A stretch of DNA of 64,000 nt from Oxobacter pfennigii (GTDB lineage Bacteria; Bacillota; Clostridia; Clostridiales; Oxobacteraceae): the NCBI RefSeq assembly GCF_001317355.1, contig NZ_LKET01000032.1, positions 62,001-126,000 of the forward strand, in the 5' to 3' direction. A program made the translations under genes and the position numbers. Positions 1 to 9,046 of this stretch are shown in pieces (positions within the stretch are counted from its first letter, which is position 1; every line of letters begins with the position of its first letter). The notes below the pieces were generated by a model that saw only the letters and a list, made by a program, of their open reading frames with translations, searched no databases and was not told where the DNA came from.

Positions 1-461
1 CCCCATTCTTTTATTAGGGCAGAAGATTTATAAACATCTTCCCTTGAGTGACCTCTGTTTGACAATTGCAGCACATCATTATCCAGTGACTGTACTCCAA
101 GCTCTATAATGGAAACACCGTATTCTTTTAAAATTTTTAGTATTTCTTCATTTATGTAATCCGGCCTTGTGGACAGCCTTATTGCATCAATAAAGCTGTT
201 ATCAAGGGCGGCTTTTGCCGGTTTTAATAGCTCAATCTGTTCATTAATAGGAAGACCGGTAAAGCTGCCTCCGAAGAAGGATACTTCAATATAATTATCA
301 AGCCTAGGTATGGTATTTAAGTATTTTTTTATCTCCTCTTCAACAAAGGTATTGTCTACATTACCAATCTGACCGGTTATCCTCTTTTGATTACAAAAGA
401 CGCAGTCATGAGTACAGCCCTTATGAGGTACGAAGATAGGAATTATATAATGCTTTTTCAT
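1..461 (-). CDS. Radical SAM protein, 3' part cut by window edge
   Basis: N-terminal part of a radical SAM enzyme; the gene runs off the left edge. The translation opens MKKHYIIPIFVPHKGC and has the 4Fe-4S/SAM motif C-THD-C-VF-C near residues 16-23, followed by FFGGSFTGLP near residue 63, typical of the Elp3-like radical SAM proteins found next to rnc and smc in Clostridia. The ATG overlaps the rnc stop codon as ATGA, so it is translationally coupled to rnc and is the last visible gene of the fatty acid operon. The substrate is unknown; the Elp3-like assignment is from the motif and context only. Confidence 0.8.
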   Translation of the reverse strand, partial: MKKHYIIPIFVPHKGCTHDCVFCNQKRITGQIGNVDNTFVEEEIKKYLNTIPRLDNYIEVSFFGGSFTGLPINEQIELLKPAKAALDNSFIDAIRLSTRPDYINEEILKILKEYGVSIIELGVQSLDNDVLQLSNRGHSREDVYKSSALIKEW

Positions 462-1177
462 TTTTCTTCACCTAATACTTCAATGGCAAATTTAGCTGCT
501 TCTTGCTCTGCCTCTTTTTTGCTTTTTCCCGTTCCCCGGCTTATGAACTTATCATTGAGGCTCAATTTGACGTAAAAGAATCTGTTATGGGCAGGACCTT
601 CTTCTTTTTCAGTTTCATACCTCAAAACTGCTCCCGGGTCTTTTTGTACAAACTCCTGAAGTCTTGATTTGTAATCTTTAATTACCTCACCAACTGACGA
701 AAGGTTCAAAATATCAGAAAAATTGCTTATAATGAATTTTCTTACCTTATCATATCCTCCGTCTATATAAATGGCAGCAATTAAAGCCTCGTATGCATCG
801 GCTAGAATGGAGGTCCTCTCCCTTCCGCCCGTCATCTCTTCTCCTTTGCCGATTAGCATGTATTTACCTAAATTCAGGTCCTTTGCAAATTGATAAAGGG
901 ATGCCTCGCACACAATTCCCGCCCTCATTTTTGTCAGCTTGCCCTCGGTATTGCTCCTGTTTAAATTGAATATGTGCTCGCTTATAACAAGGCTTAGTAC
1001 GGAGTCTCCCAAAAATTCCAGCCTTTCATTATGCTCAGCATAAGGAAGGTCATATTGGTTTGCATATGAACTGTGAGTTAAAGCTATATTCAATAGCTGC
1101 TTATTCTTAAACTCGTATCTTGTTTTTTCTTCCAGCTCATTTATTAAATTAAGCCTTTGGTTATCTATGCTGTGCAT
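458..1177 (-). CDS. rnc: Ribonuclease III
   Basis: Double-strand-specific endoribonuclease that processes rRNA precursors and other duplex RNA in the cytoplasm. The signature NERLEFLGDSVLSLVI lies near residues 48-63 and holds the catalytic acidic residues; a C-terminal dsRNA-binding domain (SKKEAEQEAAKFAIE) closes the protein. I start it at ATG 1177 (MHSIDNQ) because GGAGGA sits just upstream; an in-frame start 14 codons earlier has no better site. About 239 aa, normal for the family. It follows fabF in the fab operon and overlaps the radical SAM gene by 4 bp, the Bacillus-like acpP-rnc neighbourhood with fabF inserted. Confidence 0.96.
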   Translation of the reverse strand: MHSIDNQRLNLINELEEKTRYEFKNKQLLNIALTHSSYANQYDLPYAEHNERLEFLGDSVLSLVISEHIFNLNRSNTEGKLTKMRAGIVCEASLYQFAKDLNLGKYMLIGKGEEMTGGRERTSILADAYEALIAAIYIDGGYDKVRKFIISNFSDILNLSSVGEVIKDYKSRLQEFVQKDPGAVLRYETEKEEGPAHNRFFYVKLSLNDKFISRGTGKSKKEAEQEAAKFAIEVLGEEK

Positions 1178-1261
1178 TATATCCTCCGCAAAAATTATAG
1201 GACACAGAAAAGAAATCATGTCAATAAAGACAATTCCATTTGCGCCCTATATGATATTTCA

Positions 1262-2491
1262 TTAATAGTTTTTAAATATTATTACCGCATTATGCCCGCC
1301 AAAACCAAAAGAATTTGACATGGCATAATTTATTTTCATATCCCTGCCTGCATTGGGTATATAATCAAGAGTACATTCTTCATCTTGATTCTCATAGTTT
1401 ATGGTAGGCGGTGCAAAGCTGTTCTTTATTGCCAGTGCCATTATAACTCCTTCAATACCGCCTGCCGCACCTAAAAGATGTCCCGTCATTGATTTTGTGG
1501 AGCTTATGGCTACCTTATCCGCATGGTCTTCAAATACAAGTTTAATTGCCTGGGTTTCAAATTTATCGTTTAATTCCGTAGATGTACCGTGTGCATTTAT
1601 ATAATCTACATACTTAGGTGTTATTCCTGCATCCTCTATGGCTTTTTTCATTGCCTGTGCTGCAAATTCTCCTCCCGGTGCCGGTGAAGTCATATGGTAA
1701 GCATCACAGCTTGAGCCATATCCTGCAACCTCGGCATAAATTTTAGCTCCTCTTTTCAAGGCATGCTCCAGCTCTTCTAAAATGAGTATACCGGCTCCTT
1801 CGCCCATTACAAAGCCATCTCTGTCTTTATCAAAGGGGCGGGAAGCTTTTGACGGTTCGTCATTTCTTGTTGATAATGCCTTCAATGAACAAAAACCTGC
1901 TACGGCTATCGGTGTTATGGAAGCTTCGGTTCCTCCCGTTATCACAATATCGGCATCTCCGCGCTCTATAACCCTGAAGGCGTCGCCAATGGCATTGGTT
2001 CCCGATGCACATGCAGTGACTATAGTTTCATTGATACCCTGTGCATTAAAGGCCATAGCAACCTGTCCGGCGGCCATGTTTCCTATCATCATGGGTACAA
2101 AAAAAGGGCTTATCCTTTTATGTCCTTTTGTAAACAGGGTGTTATACTGATCCTCCATAGTTTCCATGCCGCCTATACCGCAGCCTAATATTACGCCTGT
2201 TCTGGAAGGCTCAAGGTTATTTATTTCAGCATCCCCAAGTGCCATTTTTGAAGCAGCAACGGCAAATTGAGTGAACCTATCCATCCTCTTTGCTTCTTTT
2301 TTGTCCATAAAGTTCTCGGCGTCAAAGCCTTTAACTTCAGCAGCAATCCTGGCAGGATAGTCAGTTGCGTCAAACCTGGTTATATATGAAACTCCGGACT
2401 TGCCGTTTTTCAAGCCTTTCCAGAGCTCCTCAGTTCCAATTCCCAGGGGTGACAAAGCTCCAAGTCCTGTTACCACAACTCTCTTCTTCAT
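1262..2491 (-). CDS. fabF: Beta-ketoacyl-ACP synthase II
   Basis: Elongating condensing enzyme of type II fatty acid synthesis: adds two carbons from malonyl-ACP to acyl-ACP. Thiolase fold with nucleophile Cys161 in [11 protein letters not shown], and the two active-site histidines in [11 protein letters not shown] (about residue 301) and GHLLGAAGG (about 338). I start at ATG 2491 ([11 protein letters not shown], 409 aa) because AGGAGG lies 5-8 bases upstream; the longer frame would start inside that ribosome binding site. It lies 66 bases downstream of acpP in the fap operon. Confidence 0.97.
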   Translation of the reverse strand: MKKRVVVTGLGALSPLGIGTEELWKGLKNGKSGVSYITRFDATDYPARIAAEVKGFDAENFMDKKEAKRMDRFTQFAVAASKMALGDAEINNLEPSRTGVILGCGIGGMETMEDQYNTLFTKGHKRISPFFVPMMIGNMAAGQVAMAFNAQGINETIVTACASGTNAIGDAFRVIERGDADIVITGGTEASITPIAVAGFCSLKALSTRNDEPSKASRPFDKDRDGFVMGEGAGILILEELEHALKRGAKIYAEVAGYGSSCDAYHMTSPAPGGEFAAQAMKKAIEDAGITPKYVDYINAHGTSTELNDKFETQAIKLVFEDHADKVAISSTKSMTGHLLGAAGGIEGVIMALAIKNSFAPPTINYENQDEECTLDYIPNAGRDMKINYAMSNSFGFGGHNAVIIFKNY

Positions 2492-2556
2492 CTTTTCCTC
2501 CTGCAATTATTTTATCTATATTTATAGGAAAGCCCCGAAGTTACTCGGGACTTTTA

Positions 2557-2793
2557 TTATTCATTTTCTGTATGTTCTTTGATATATTCGACTACATCAC
2601 CTACTGTAGGGAACTTCTCCGCTTCTTCATCCGGAATCTCCAAGTCGAATTCCTCTTCTAAAGCCATTATAAGTTCTACTATATCAAGGGAGTCAGCACC
2701 CAAATCATCAATGAATGATGATTCCAAAGATACATCTTCGGCATCCACTCCTAGCTGCTCAACTATAATTTCTTTTACCTTGTCAAATACCAT
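2557..2793 (-). CDS. acpP: Acyl carrier protein
   Basis: Small acidic carrier of acyl chains during fatty acid synthesis. The DSL motif ([12 protein letters not shown]) places the phosphopantetheine attachment at Ser35. I use ATG 2793 (MVFDKV, 78 aa) since GGGGAGG is 8 bases upstream; the in-frame GTG at 2802 overlaps the Shine-Dalgarno. Lies between fabG and fabF in the FapR-type operon. Confidence 0.97.
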   Translation of the reverse strand: MVFDKVKEIIVEQLGVDAEDVSLESSFIDDLGADSLDIVELIMALEEEFDLEIPDEEAEKFPTVGDVVEYIKEHTENE

Positions 2794-2852
2794 TACTTTC
2801 ACCTCCCCTCAAAATATACGATACATGGAATAAAATTCATATACTGATAATA

Positions 2853-3596
2853 TTACATAACCATTCCGCCGTCAACATTAATTACCTGTCCTGTTATATA
2901 ATCTGACATTTCGCTGCTGAGAAAGACTGCAGCCTTTGCAATATCTTCAGCTGAACCGAACCTTTTAAAAGGTATCTTATCCATATATTCATTTTTTATT
3001 TTTTCCGGAAGCTCAGACGTCATATCTGTGGCAATGAATCCAGGAGCTATAGCGTTTACATTTATATTTCTTGTGCAAAGCTCCCTTGCAGCTGATTTAG
3101 TAAGGCCTATTATGCCTGCCTTTGAGGCTGAATAATTGGCCTGGCCCGCATTACCTATAACTCCGACGACAGATGATATATTGACGATTTTTCCTGACCT
3201 TTTTTTAATCATATATTTTGTTGCAGCTTTTATACAATTAAAGGTCCCTTTAAGGTTAATTGTTATTACAGTATCAAAGTCTTCTTCCGTCATGCGCATT
3301 ATAAGGGTATCCTTTGTTATACCTGCATTATTCACAAGTATATCTATGGAATCATAATTTTTTACCACCTCATCCATCAAGCTCTCGACCTGATCCAATT
3401 TTGAAACATCTGCCTTGATTGACATGGCTGAAACACCCAAAGCCTGTAATTGCTCCACCGTCTCTTTTGCAGCCTCAACACTTCCCGAATAATTTATGAC
3501 AATATTGGCACCGGCCTCAGCCAGCTTTATGGCTATGGCTTTTCCGATACCCCTTGCACCCCCGGTTACAAGGGCAGTTTTGCCTTTTAAGTCCAT
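2853..3596 (-). CDS. fabG: 3-oxoacyl-ACP reductase
   Basis: NADPH-dependent reduction of beta-ketoacyl-ACP. Short-chain dehydrogenase fold: TGGARGIG cofactor loop at residues 11-18, NNAG at 89-92, and catalytic Ser near 142, Tyr155 and Lys159 (YSASK). 247 aa is the usual length. Sits between fabD and acpP, 20 bases after fabD, in the standard fabD-fabG-acpP order. Confidence 0.97.
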   Translation of the reverse strand: MDLKGKTALVTGGARGIGKAIAIKLAEAGANIVINYSGSVEAAKETVEQLQALGVSAMSIKADVSKLDQVESLMDEVVKNYDSIDILVNNAGITKDTLIMRMTEEDFDTVITINLKGTFNCIKAATKYMIKKRSGKIVNISSVVGVIGNAGQANYSASKAGIIGLTKSAARELCTRNINVNAIAPGFIATDMTSELPEKIKNEYMDKIPFKRFGSAEDIAKAAVFLSSEMSDYITGQVINVDGGMVM

Positions 3597-3616
3597 TTGG
3601 TTTACCTCCCATTTTC

Positions 3617-4552
3617 TTACTTCAATGACGATATAGTTTTTTCAAGGGACTTAATATCTTCTACGTTTAAGAGCCTTACGTTTTTATCTATTCTTTTGAC
3701 AAAAGAATTTAAAGCTCTTCCTGGGCCTGCTTCTACAAACACGTTATATCCGTCATTTATCATTTTTTTTATGCAATCCTCAAAAAGAACCGCATTGTAA
3801 ACCTGCTTTGTAAGCTTATCAATAACTCTTTCCCTATTATCCCCATAGTATTCACAGTCAAGGTTTGCAAGGACAGGTATTTTACCCTTATTAAATTTAA
3901 GCTTATTAAGCTCAATATTGAGTTTATCCCCTGCTGCTTTTAGCATGCTGGAATGAAAGGGTGCGCTTACCTGAAGCATCACAGATTTGGTTGCTCCTTT
4001 TTCCTTTGCAAGTTCAACAGCCTTATTAACGGCTGCAACCTCGCCTGCAACAGCTATCTGTCCGGGGCAATTGAAATTTACTGCTTCAACAATTCCTGCA
4101 ATGGATGCTTCTTGCACTAAAGATAAAACATCTTCCCTCGATAATCCTATAATTGCTGCCATGGAGCCATTTCCTTCAGGTACGGCTTCCTGCATAAACC
4201 TGCCCCTCTTTCTTACCAGGGGAAGAGCATCCTCATAGCTTAATATGCCAGAAGCTGTCAATGCTGAATATTCGCCTAAGCTTAAACCCAGTGCGCCATC
4301 AGGTTCAATACCCTCTTTAACCAATAAATTCATAATGGCTATGGATACTGCGAGTATGGCCGGCTGAGTATTTTCAGTGAGCTTCAACTTATCCTCAGGC
4401 CCTTCAAATATTATACCTGTCAGGTTTTCATTCAGTATGCCATCTGCCGTGTCAAGGGTATTTCTCACAGTTTCGTAATTGTTATAAAGGTCCCTTGCCA
4501 TGCCCACATACTGCGAACCCTGCCCTGAAAACAAGAATGCAATTTTGTCCAT
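3617..4552 (-). CDS. fabD: Malonyl-CoA:ACP transacylase
   Basis: Loads malonyl from CoA onto ACP. It has the oxyanion GQGSQ at residues 10-14, the nucleophile Ser91 in GLSLGEYSAL and the catalytic His near 200 (APFHSSML). 311 aa is typical. It follows fabK by 9 bases and leads directly into fabG, consistent with one polycistronic message. Confidence 0.97.
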   Translation of the reverse strand: MDKIAFLFSGQGSQYVGMARDLYNNYETVRNTLDTADGILNENLTGIIFEGPEDKLKLTENTQPAILAVSIAIMNLLVKEGIEPDGALGLSLGEYSALTASGILSYEDALPLVRKRGRFMQEAVPEGNGSMAAIIGLSREDVLSLVQEASIAGIVEAVNFNCPGQIAVAGEVAAVNKAVELAKEKGATKSVMLQVSAPFHSSMLKAAGDKLNIELNKLKFNKGKIPVLANLDCEYYGDNRERVIDKLTKQVYNAVLFEDCIKKMINDGYNVFVEAGPGRALNSFVKRIDKNVRLLNVEDIKSLEKTISSLK

Positions 4553-4561
4553 ATATGCCTC

Positions 4562-5503
4562 CTAAAATAAGCTTGAAATATTGCGGGATACCTTTTGTGC
4601 TTCTTCGATAATATCGTTTATAATTTCACTGCAGGGTTTGATATCCTTTATCATACCTGCTATTTGTCCCGACATTACAGAGCCCATCTCCATATCTCCA
4701 TCTACTACTGCAGCTTTAAGCCTTCCTATTCCAAGCTTCTCTAACTCCTCTGCAGGAGCTTTAGCGCTTTCCAGTTTCTCAAATTCACGGGTGAGCTTAT
4801 TTTTAAGGCATCTTACAGGGTGGCCTGTCGAATGGCCTGTAGCTACGGCATCCCTATCCTTTGCGTTAACTATGGCTTTTTTATAATTTTCATGTACCGT
4901 ACATTCGTCTGAGCAAACAAATCTCGTTCCAATCTGCACCCCTACGGCACCAAGGGCAAGGGAAGCAATAAGTCCTCTACCGTCTGCTATACCGCCGGCG
5001 GCTATTACGGGAATATTAACGGCATCAACTACCTGGGGAACCAGTGCCATTGTTGTCAATTCGCCAATATGGCCGCCTGATTCTGTACCTTCTGCAATTA
5101 CCGCATCTACGCCTTCCTTTTCCATCCTCTTTGCCAGGGCAACTGACGGAACTACAGGTATTATTTTAATGCCTAAGGATTTCAACCTTTCTATATATTT
5201 TCCCGGATTGCCAGCACCCGTTGTAACAACGGCTACTTTTTCCTCAAATAAAAGCTCCATTACTCCTTCTGCGTAGGGAGAAAGAAGCATTACGTTTACG
5301 CCGAAAGGCTTATCTGTGAGACTCTTGGCTATGCCTATGTTCTTTTTTACAACTTCTACAGGTGAATTGCCGGCGCCTATAATACCTAAGCCTCCTGCAT
5401 TTGAAACCGCCGCAGCAAGCTCCCCGGTGGCTACCCAAGCCATCCCCCCTTGAATTATCGGATATTTTATGCCCAATATATCACAAAGCTTTGTATTTAA
5501 CAT
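4562..5503 (-). CDS. fabK: Enoyl-ACP reductase II, FMN-dependent
   Basis: FMN-containing enoyl-ACP reductase that completes each elongation cycle; this flavoprotein type replaces FabI in many Firmicutes. TIM-barrel of the nitronate monooxygenase family with IIQGGMAWV near residue 17 and the phosphate-binding ESGGHIGE and AAGGIADGRG motifs. I prefer ATG 5503 (MLNTKLCDILGI, 313 aa), preceded by GAGGGA; the longer frame would overlap fabH by 13 bases and add eight residues with no family match. No FabI is visible here, so this is probably a principal enoyl reductase. Confidence 0.93.
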   Translation of the reverse strand: MLNTKLCDILGIKYPIIQGGMAWVATGELAAAVSNAGGLGIIGAGNSPVEVVKKNIGIAKSLTDKPFGVNVMLLSPYAEGVMELLFEEKVAVVTTGAGNPGKYIERLKSLGIKIIPVVPSVALAKRMEKEGVDAVIAEGTESGGHIGELTTMALVPQVVDAVNIPVIAAGGIADGRGLIASLALGAVGVQIGTRFVCSDECTVHENYKKAIVNAKDRDAVATGHSTGHPVRCLKNKLTREFEKLESAKAPAEELEKLGIGRLKAAVVDGDMEMGSVMSGQIAGMIKDIKPCSEIINDIIEEAQKVSRNISSLF

Positions 5504-5514
5504 TTTAACATCCC

Positions 5515-6510
5515 TCATTTCTGCCATTTAATAATTGATGCACCCCAGGTTAAGCCTCCGCCAAACCCTACCAGTGCCAGTATATCACCATCTTTTATTC
5601 TTTTTAATCTTGCATATTCATCTATGGCAATAGGTATTGTCGCCGATGAATTATTACCGTATTTATCAAGGGTTACCATGGTCTTTTCCATAGGAATCCC
5701 AAGCTTCTTTGCTGCTGACTCTATTATTCTGGTGTTTGCCTGATGGGGAATGAGCCAGTCGATATCCTCAACTGTAAGATTACACTTGTTTAGCGCACTG
5801 ATAACTGCTTCCGGCAGCGTCTTTACGGCAAACTTGAATACCTCACTGCCTTCCATTGCAATATAGTGAAGTCCTTTTGAAATTGTATCCTCCGTTGCAG
5901 GCATCCTTGAACCTCCTGCAAGACAACATAAGCTCTTGCCCCCATTGCCGTCAGATCCTAAAAAGCCAGACATTATTCCCGGCTTATCACTTGCCGTCAA
6001 TACAACGGCGCCTGCTCCGTCTCCGAAGAGAACGCAGGTATTCCTGTCCTGCCAGTTGGTTATTTTTGATAGCACATCAACACCTACAACAAGAACATTC
6101 TTATAAAAACCGTTTTCTATAAATTGTGCAGCTACGGTTATACCATATATAAAACCTGTGCATGCGGCTTCTATATCAAAGGCAGCTGCATTTAAAGCTT
6201 CAATGTTCTTTTGTATTATGCATGCTGTGGAAGGGAAAATCATATCAGGAGTTACAGTTGATACAATTATCAAATCCACCTCTTCAGGTTTCAAACCTGC
6301 ATCCGCTAATGCATTCTTAGCCGCTATGGTGCCTATATCTGAAGCTGCTTCATCATTCCTTGCTATTCTTCTTTCTTTAATACCCGTACGGCTTGTTATC
6401 CATTCATCGCTGGTGTCCACCATTTTTTCAAGGTCGGCATTGGTCAGTACCTTTTCAGGCAATCCGCTCCCTGTTCCGGATATTCTGGCATATATTTTAT
6501 TAAAACTCAT
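5515..6510 (-). CDS. fabH: Beta-ketoacyl-ACP synthase III
   Basis: Initiates fatty acid synthesis by condensing acyl-CoA with malonyl-ACP. The Cys-His-Asn triad is visible: Cys117 (EAACTGFIYGI), His near 256 (LIPHQANTRI) and Asn near 286 (YGNNSSATIP). 331 aa is the family length. It lies between plsX and fabK, 27 bases after plsX. Confidence 0.97.
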   Translation of the reverse strand: MSFNKIYARISGTGSGLPEKVLTNADLEKMVDTSDEWITSRTGIKERRIARNDEAASDIGTIAAKNALADAGLKPEEVDLIIVSTVTPDMIFPSTACIIQKNIEALNAAAFDIEAACTGFIYGITVAAQFIENGFYKNVLVVGVDVLSKITNWQDRNTCVLFGDGAGAVVLTASDKPGIMSGFLGSDGNGGKSLCCLAGGSRMPATEDTISKGLHYIAMEGSEVFKFAVKTLPEAVISALNKCNLTVEDIDWLIPHQANTRIIESAAKKLGIPMEKTMVTLDKYGNNSSATIPIAIDEYARLKRIKDGDILALVGFGGGLTWGASIIKWQK

Positions 6511-6537
6511 ATTGCAGTCACCCCAGTCTTTTTATTC

Positions 6538-7545
6538 TTAATCCTCGCTTTCATTTTGAGTATCTTTGATGCTTTCACTGATTTTGCCCAATGTGTCATT
6601 TTCAATAAACAGTTTAGCCTGCCTTACGGCATTTTTTATGGCATAGGCATTAGAACTTCCATGAGCTTTAATAACTGCTCCTTCCACTCCTAAAAATGCC
6701 GCACCGCCATATTCCGTATAATCAAATTTCTTTTTAAACCTCTTAAAGGAACTTTTAAGAAGAAGGGCACCTACCTTTGATATTGCAGTGCTCATAAATT
6801 CTTCTTTAAGGGCATCAAGAAGAAGATATGCTGTTCCCTCAAACATTTTCAATATAGTATTTCCTACAAATCCATCGCATACTAAAACCTGTATATCACC
6901 GGCAGGAATTTCCCTGGGCTCAACATTGCCCACAAAATTAAGCCCCGAATCTTTCAATAATCCGAAAGTTTCCTTAGTAAGCTCGTTTCCCTTTTCTTCC
7001 TCGGTTCCTATGTTAACCAATCCAACTTTGGGATTCTCGGCCTTTAGAACCTGCTTAAAGTAAATACTGCCCATCTTGGCGAACTGTAAAAGGTGCTTAG
7101 GTTTGCAGTCTGTATTGGCACCTACATCCACCACCATATATCCGCCGTTTTTGCCCGGCAGGATGGGAGCTAATGCCGGTCTGTCAATGCCCTTTATCCT
7201 TCCGATTATAAAGAGGGCTCCGGCAAGCAATGCCCCGGTACTTCCCGCTGAAATAAAGGCTTCTGCTTTTCCTTCTTTTACAAGCTTCATTCCTACTGCC
7301 ATGGAGGAATCCTTTTTACGCCTTATGGCCATAACGGGAGCCTCGTTGGTGGATATCACTTCCGAAGTATGTATTACTTCAATCTTTGACTTATCGTATG
7401 TATGTTTATTCAATTCTTGTTCTATAAGCTTTGAATCGCCCACAATAATTATATGGATATCATATTCTGAAACTGCAAGTACACTGCCCTCTACAACCGC
7501 ACTTGGGGCATTGTCTCCACCCATTCCGTCAATAACAACCTTCAT
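6538..7545 (-). CDS. plsX: Phosphate acyltransferase PlsX
   Basis: Converts acyl-ACP to acyl-phosphate, the donor for PlsY in phospholipid synthesis; a peripheral membrane enzyme. The start MKVVIDGMGGDNAP and later ISAGSTGALLAGA and GGYMVVDVGANTDC are family signatures. 335 aa. It directly abuts fapR (stop at 7546), the conserved fapR-plsX pair of Firmicutes. Confidence 0.97.
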   Translation of the reverse strand: MKVVIDGMGGDNAPSAVVEGSVLAVSEYDIHIIIVGDSKLIEQELNKHTYDKSKIEVIHTSEVISTNEAPVMAIRRKKDSSMAVGMKLVKEGKAEAFISAGSTGALLAGALFIIGRIKGIDRPALAPILPGKNGGYMVVDVGANTDCKPKHLLQFAKMGSIYFKQVLKAENPKVGLVNIGTEEEKGNELTKETFGLLKDSGLNFVGNVEPREIPAGDIQVLVCDGFVGNTILKMFEGTAYLLLDALKEEFMSTAISKVGALLLKSSFKRFKKKFDYTEYGGAAFLGVEGAVIKAHGSSNAYAIKNAVRQAKLFIENDTLGKISESIKDTQNESED

Positions 7546-8121
7546 TTATATCCCCTCCTGGTCATCCATTGAAACCAAAACAAATTTGCCTCGGAATACT
7601 TCCTGCTGCTTGATGTAAATCATAACCCAAACAAAAAATCTGTTTCCCCTCTGCCTTATTACCTCTGCCTTGGCAACCAGCTTTTCACCTGCCAAAACCG
7701 GCCTTTTGTATTTGATGTTTGCAACTCCTGTCAAAGCCGAATGAGCATCAATTATGGCAAGGGCAATAGATTCTGCCTGGGCGTATATGTGCTGCCCCTT
7801 CACTACCTGGGAATTTTCAAAAACCATGTCTTTGCTGGTATCCAAAATGGAAATGGCGCTTTTTCCCGGTTGAATATCAATAAGCTCTCCTACGAACTCC
7901 TGTCCTCTTATGGATTTTACCTTGAGAAAATTGTTTTCAGCAACGTTTTTGACTCTTTCCCTTAATTCCGGGATTTTCAATTCCATTCTGTCCAGCCTTA
8001 TAGTCTGTACAGAGATATCGAACTTCTCAGCTAATTCATCATCCGTTAAAAAAGGGTCGCTGTTTAAAGCATCGACTAAATTCTTTTGCCTATCCTTTTT
8101 AGTAGGACGCTTGTTAACCAT
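7546..8121 (-). CDS. fapR: Fatty acid biosynthesis repressor FapR
   Basis: Transcription repressor of fatty acid and phospholipid genes, released by malonyl-CoA or malonyl-ACP in characterised homologues. N-terminal DeoR-like helix-turn-helix ([20 protein letters not shown], residues about 25-44), linker helix, then a hot-dog effector domain ([31 protein letters not shown]). Start at 8121 (MVNKRPTKK) is close to GGGGTGG; MVMMVN upstream is also possible. First gene of the operon, with a FapR-type operator between its promoter and its start, so autoregulation is likely. Confidence 0.95.
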   Translation of the reverse strand: MVNKRPTKKDRQKNLVDALNSDPFLTDDELAEKFDISVQTIRLDRMELKIPELRERVKNVAENNFLKVKSIRGQEFVGELIDIQPGKSAISILDTSKDMVFENSQVVKGQHIYAQAESIALAIIDAHSALTGVANIKYKRPVLAGEKLVAKAEVIRQRGNRFFVWVMIYIKQQEVFRGKFVLVSMDDQEGI

Positions 8122-8150
8122 CATTACCACCCCTGAAATGTTACTTAATA

Positions 8151-8167
8151 TTATGACCAGTTACTAA
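8151..8167 (-). promoter_or_regulatory. Probable FapR operator
   Basis: Minus-strand TTAGTAACTGGTCATAA is an imperfect dyad closely resembling the 17-bp FapR box known from Bacillus. It begins 5 bases after the -10 element of the fapR promoter, so bound repressor would cover the transcription start. The match to the known box is from memory, not a search. Confidence 0.75.
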
Positions 8168-8172
8168 GTTAA

Positions 8173-8201
8173 AGTATATAGTATAGAAAAATAAAAATCA
8201 A
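8173..8201 (-). promoter_or_regulatory. Sigma-A type promoter of the fap/fab operon
   Basis: Minus-strand -35 TTGATT (8196-8201), 17-base spacer, -10 TATACT (8173-8178), then the FapR-type operator. It lies about 50-80 bases upstream of fapR. Confidence 0.75.
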
Positions 8202-8228
8202 TATTTAAATACGGGTTTTAAAAGACAT

Positions 8229-8253
8229 AAAAAAAGAAAGCCCTAAGGACTTC
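8229..8253 (-). terminator. Intrinsic terminator after rpmF
   Basis: Minus strand AAGTCC-TTA-GGGCTT stem (one G.T pair) followed by TCTTTTTTT, starting 1 base after the rpmF stop. Confidence 0.7.
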
Positions 8254-8436
8254 CTATTTGTTATCCGCTTCAACAGCAGATTTTCCTCTATAATAACCAC
8301 AATTTTTACATACTCTATGGAAAAGCATCTGCTCATGGCACTGCGGACACTCTACAATACCAGGTAGGCTTAATTTCCAGTTTGCTCTTCTTGTTGCTGT
8401 TCTTGCTTTAGAAAATTTTCTTGCAGGATTACCCAT
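8254..8436 (-). CDS. rpmF: Ribosomal protein bL32
   Basis: Large-subunit protein, 60 aa. Begins MGNPARKFSKARTATRRANW, the family signature, and carries a four-Cys zinc ribbon (CPQC ... CKNC). ATG 8436 is preceded by AAGGAGG at 8 bases; the in-frame GTG at 8445 lies within that site. It is paired with the yceD-type gene upstream, the nearly universal yceD-rpmF operon. Confidence 0.97.
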   Translation of the reverse strand: MGNPARKFSKARTATRRANWKLSLPGIVECPQCHEQMLFHRVCKNCGYYRGKSAVEADNK

Positions 8437-8449
8437 TAAAAACACCTCC

Positions 8450-8944
8450 TTAGCTGTCTTTTAATAACTTTTTCAAAACTGCTAATCTAGGATCCGTAGT
8501 ATTATCAGAGCAATCACATTGATTAACATTCATATTGCTCCCACACTGATGACACAATCCTTTGCATTCTTCCTTGCAAACTACTTTCATAGGGAGATTC
8601 AGCAGTATATTATTTACTATTATATCTGTTAAATCTATTGAATCGCCTTCAAAATATATGAAGTCAACCTCTTCCTCTTTACTTGATATCCGCTCCTCAA
8701 AATCACACTCCAGGTTATATTCGAAGGTTTCCAGGCACCTTGAGCATTTCAGATTAAGTACGCATTTTAATTTACCCTCTACTGTTAAGTATTCTCCCCT
8801 GTTCATAATGATTGCTTCTACTTTAAGAGGAGTTTTTAAAGGGATATCTTCATTATTATAGTTTATTAAAGGTAAGAACATCTCATCATTTACTTCTAAA
8901 CTTGAGTCGACTCTTTTCAATATGTTTGAAAGATTAACAATCAT
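8450..8944 (-). CDS. YceD/DUF177 family protein (large ribosomal subunit accumulation)
   Basis: Member of the YceD/DUF177 family, linked in other bacteria to 23S rRNA or 50S accumulation. It has paired cysteines CSRC near residue 75 and a C-terminal CKEECKGLCHQCG-CDC cluster that could bind zinc. Start at 8944 (MIVNLSNIL) follows GGGGTGA; the longer frame adds eight unsupported residues. About 164 aa. Co-transcribed with rpmF from a near-perfect promoter. Confidence 0.9.
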   Translation of the reverse strand: MIVNLSNILKRVDSSLEVNDEMFLPLINYNNEDIPLKTPLKVEAIIMNRGEYLTVEGKLKCVLNLKCSRCLETFEYNLECDFEERISSKEEEVDFIYFEGDSIDLTDIIVNNILLNLPMKVVCKEECKGLCHQCGSNMNVNQCDCSDNTTDPRLAVLKKLLKDS

Positions 8945-8973
8945 ATATTCACCCCAAATACACGACACAGATA

Positions 8974-9002
8974 ATTATATAAACTCTGCTTAAATATGTC
9001 AA
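8974..9002 (-). promoter_or_regulatory. Consensus sigma-A promoter for yceD-rpmF
   Basis: Minus strand TTGACA (8997-9002), 17-base spacer, TATAAT (8974-8979): a perfect match at both hexamers, about 30 bases upstream of the yceD-type start. Confidence 0.9.
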
Positions 9003-9016
9003 GAAATATTTAACTT

Positions 9017-9042
9017 AAAAAACAGGCAGACTGCCTATTTTT
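9017..9042 (-). terminator. Terminator after ackA
   Basis: Minus strand AGGCA-GTC-TGCCT short stem extended by A/T pairs and followed by GTTTTTTAAG, a few bases beyond the ackA stop. Confidence 0.6.
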
Positions 9043-9046
9043 ATTA

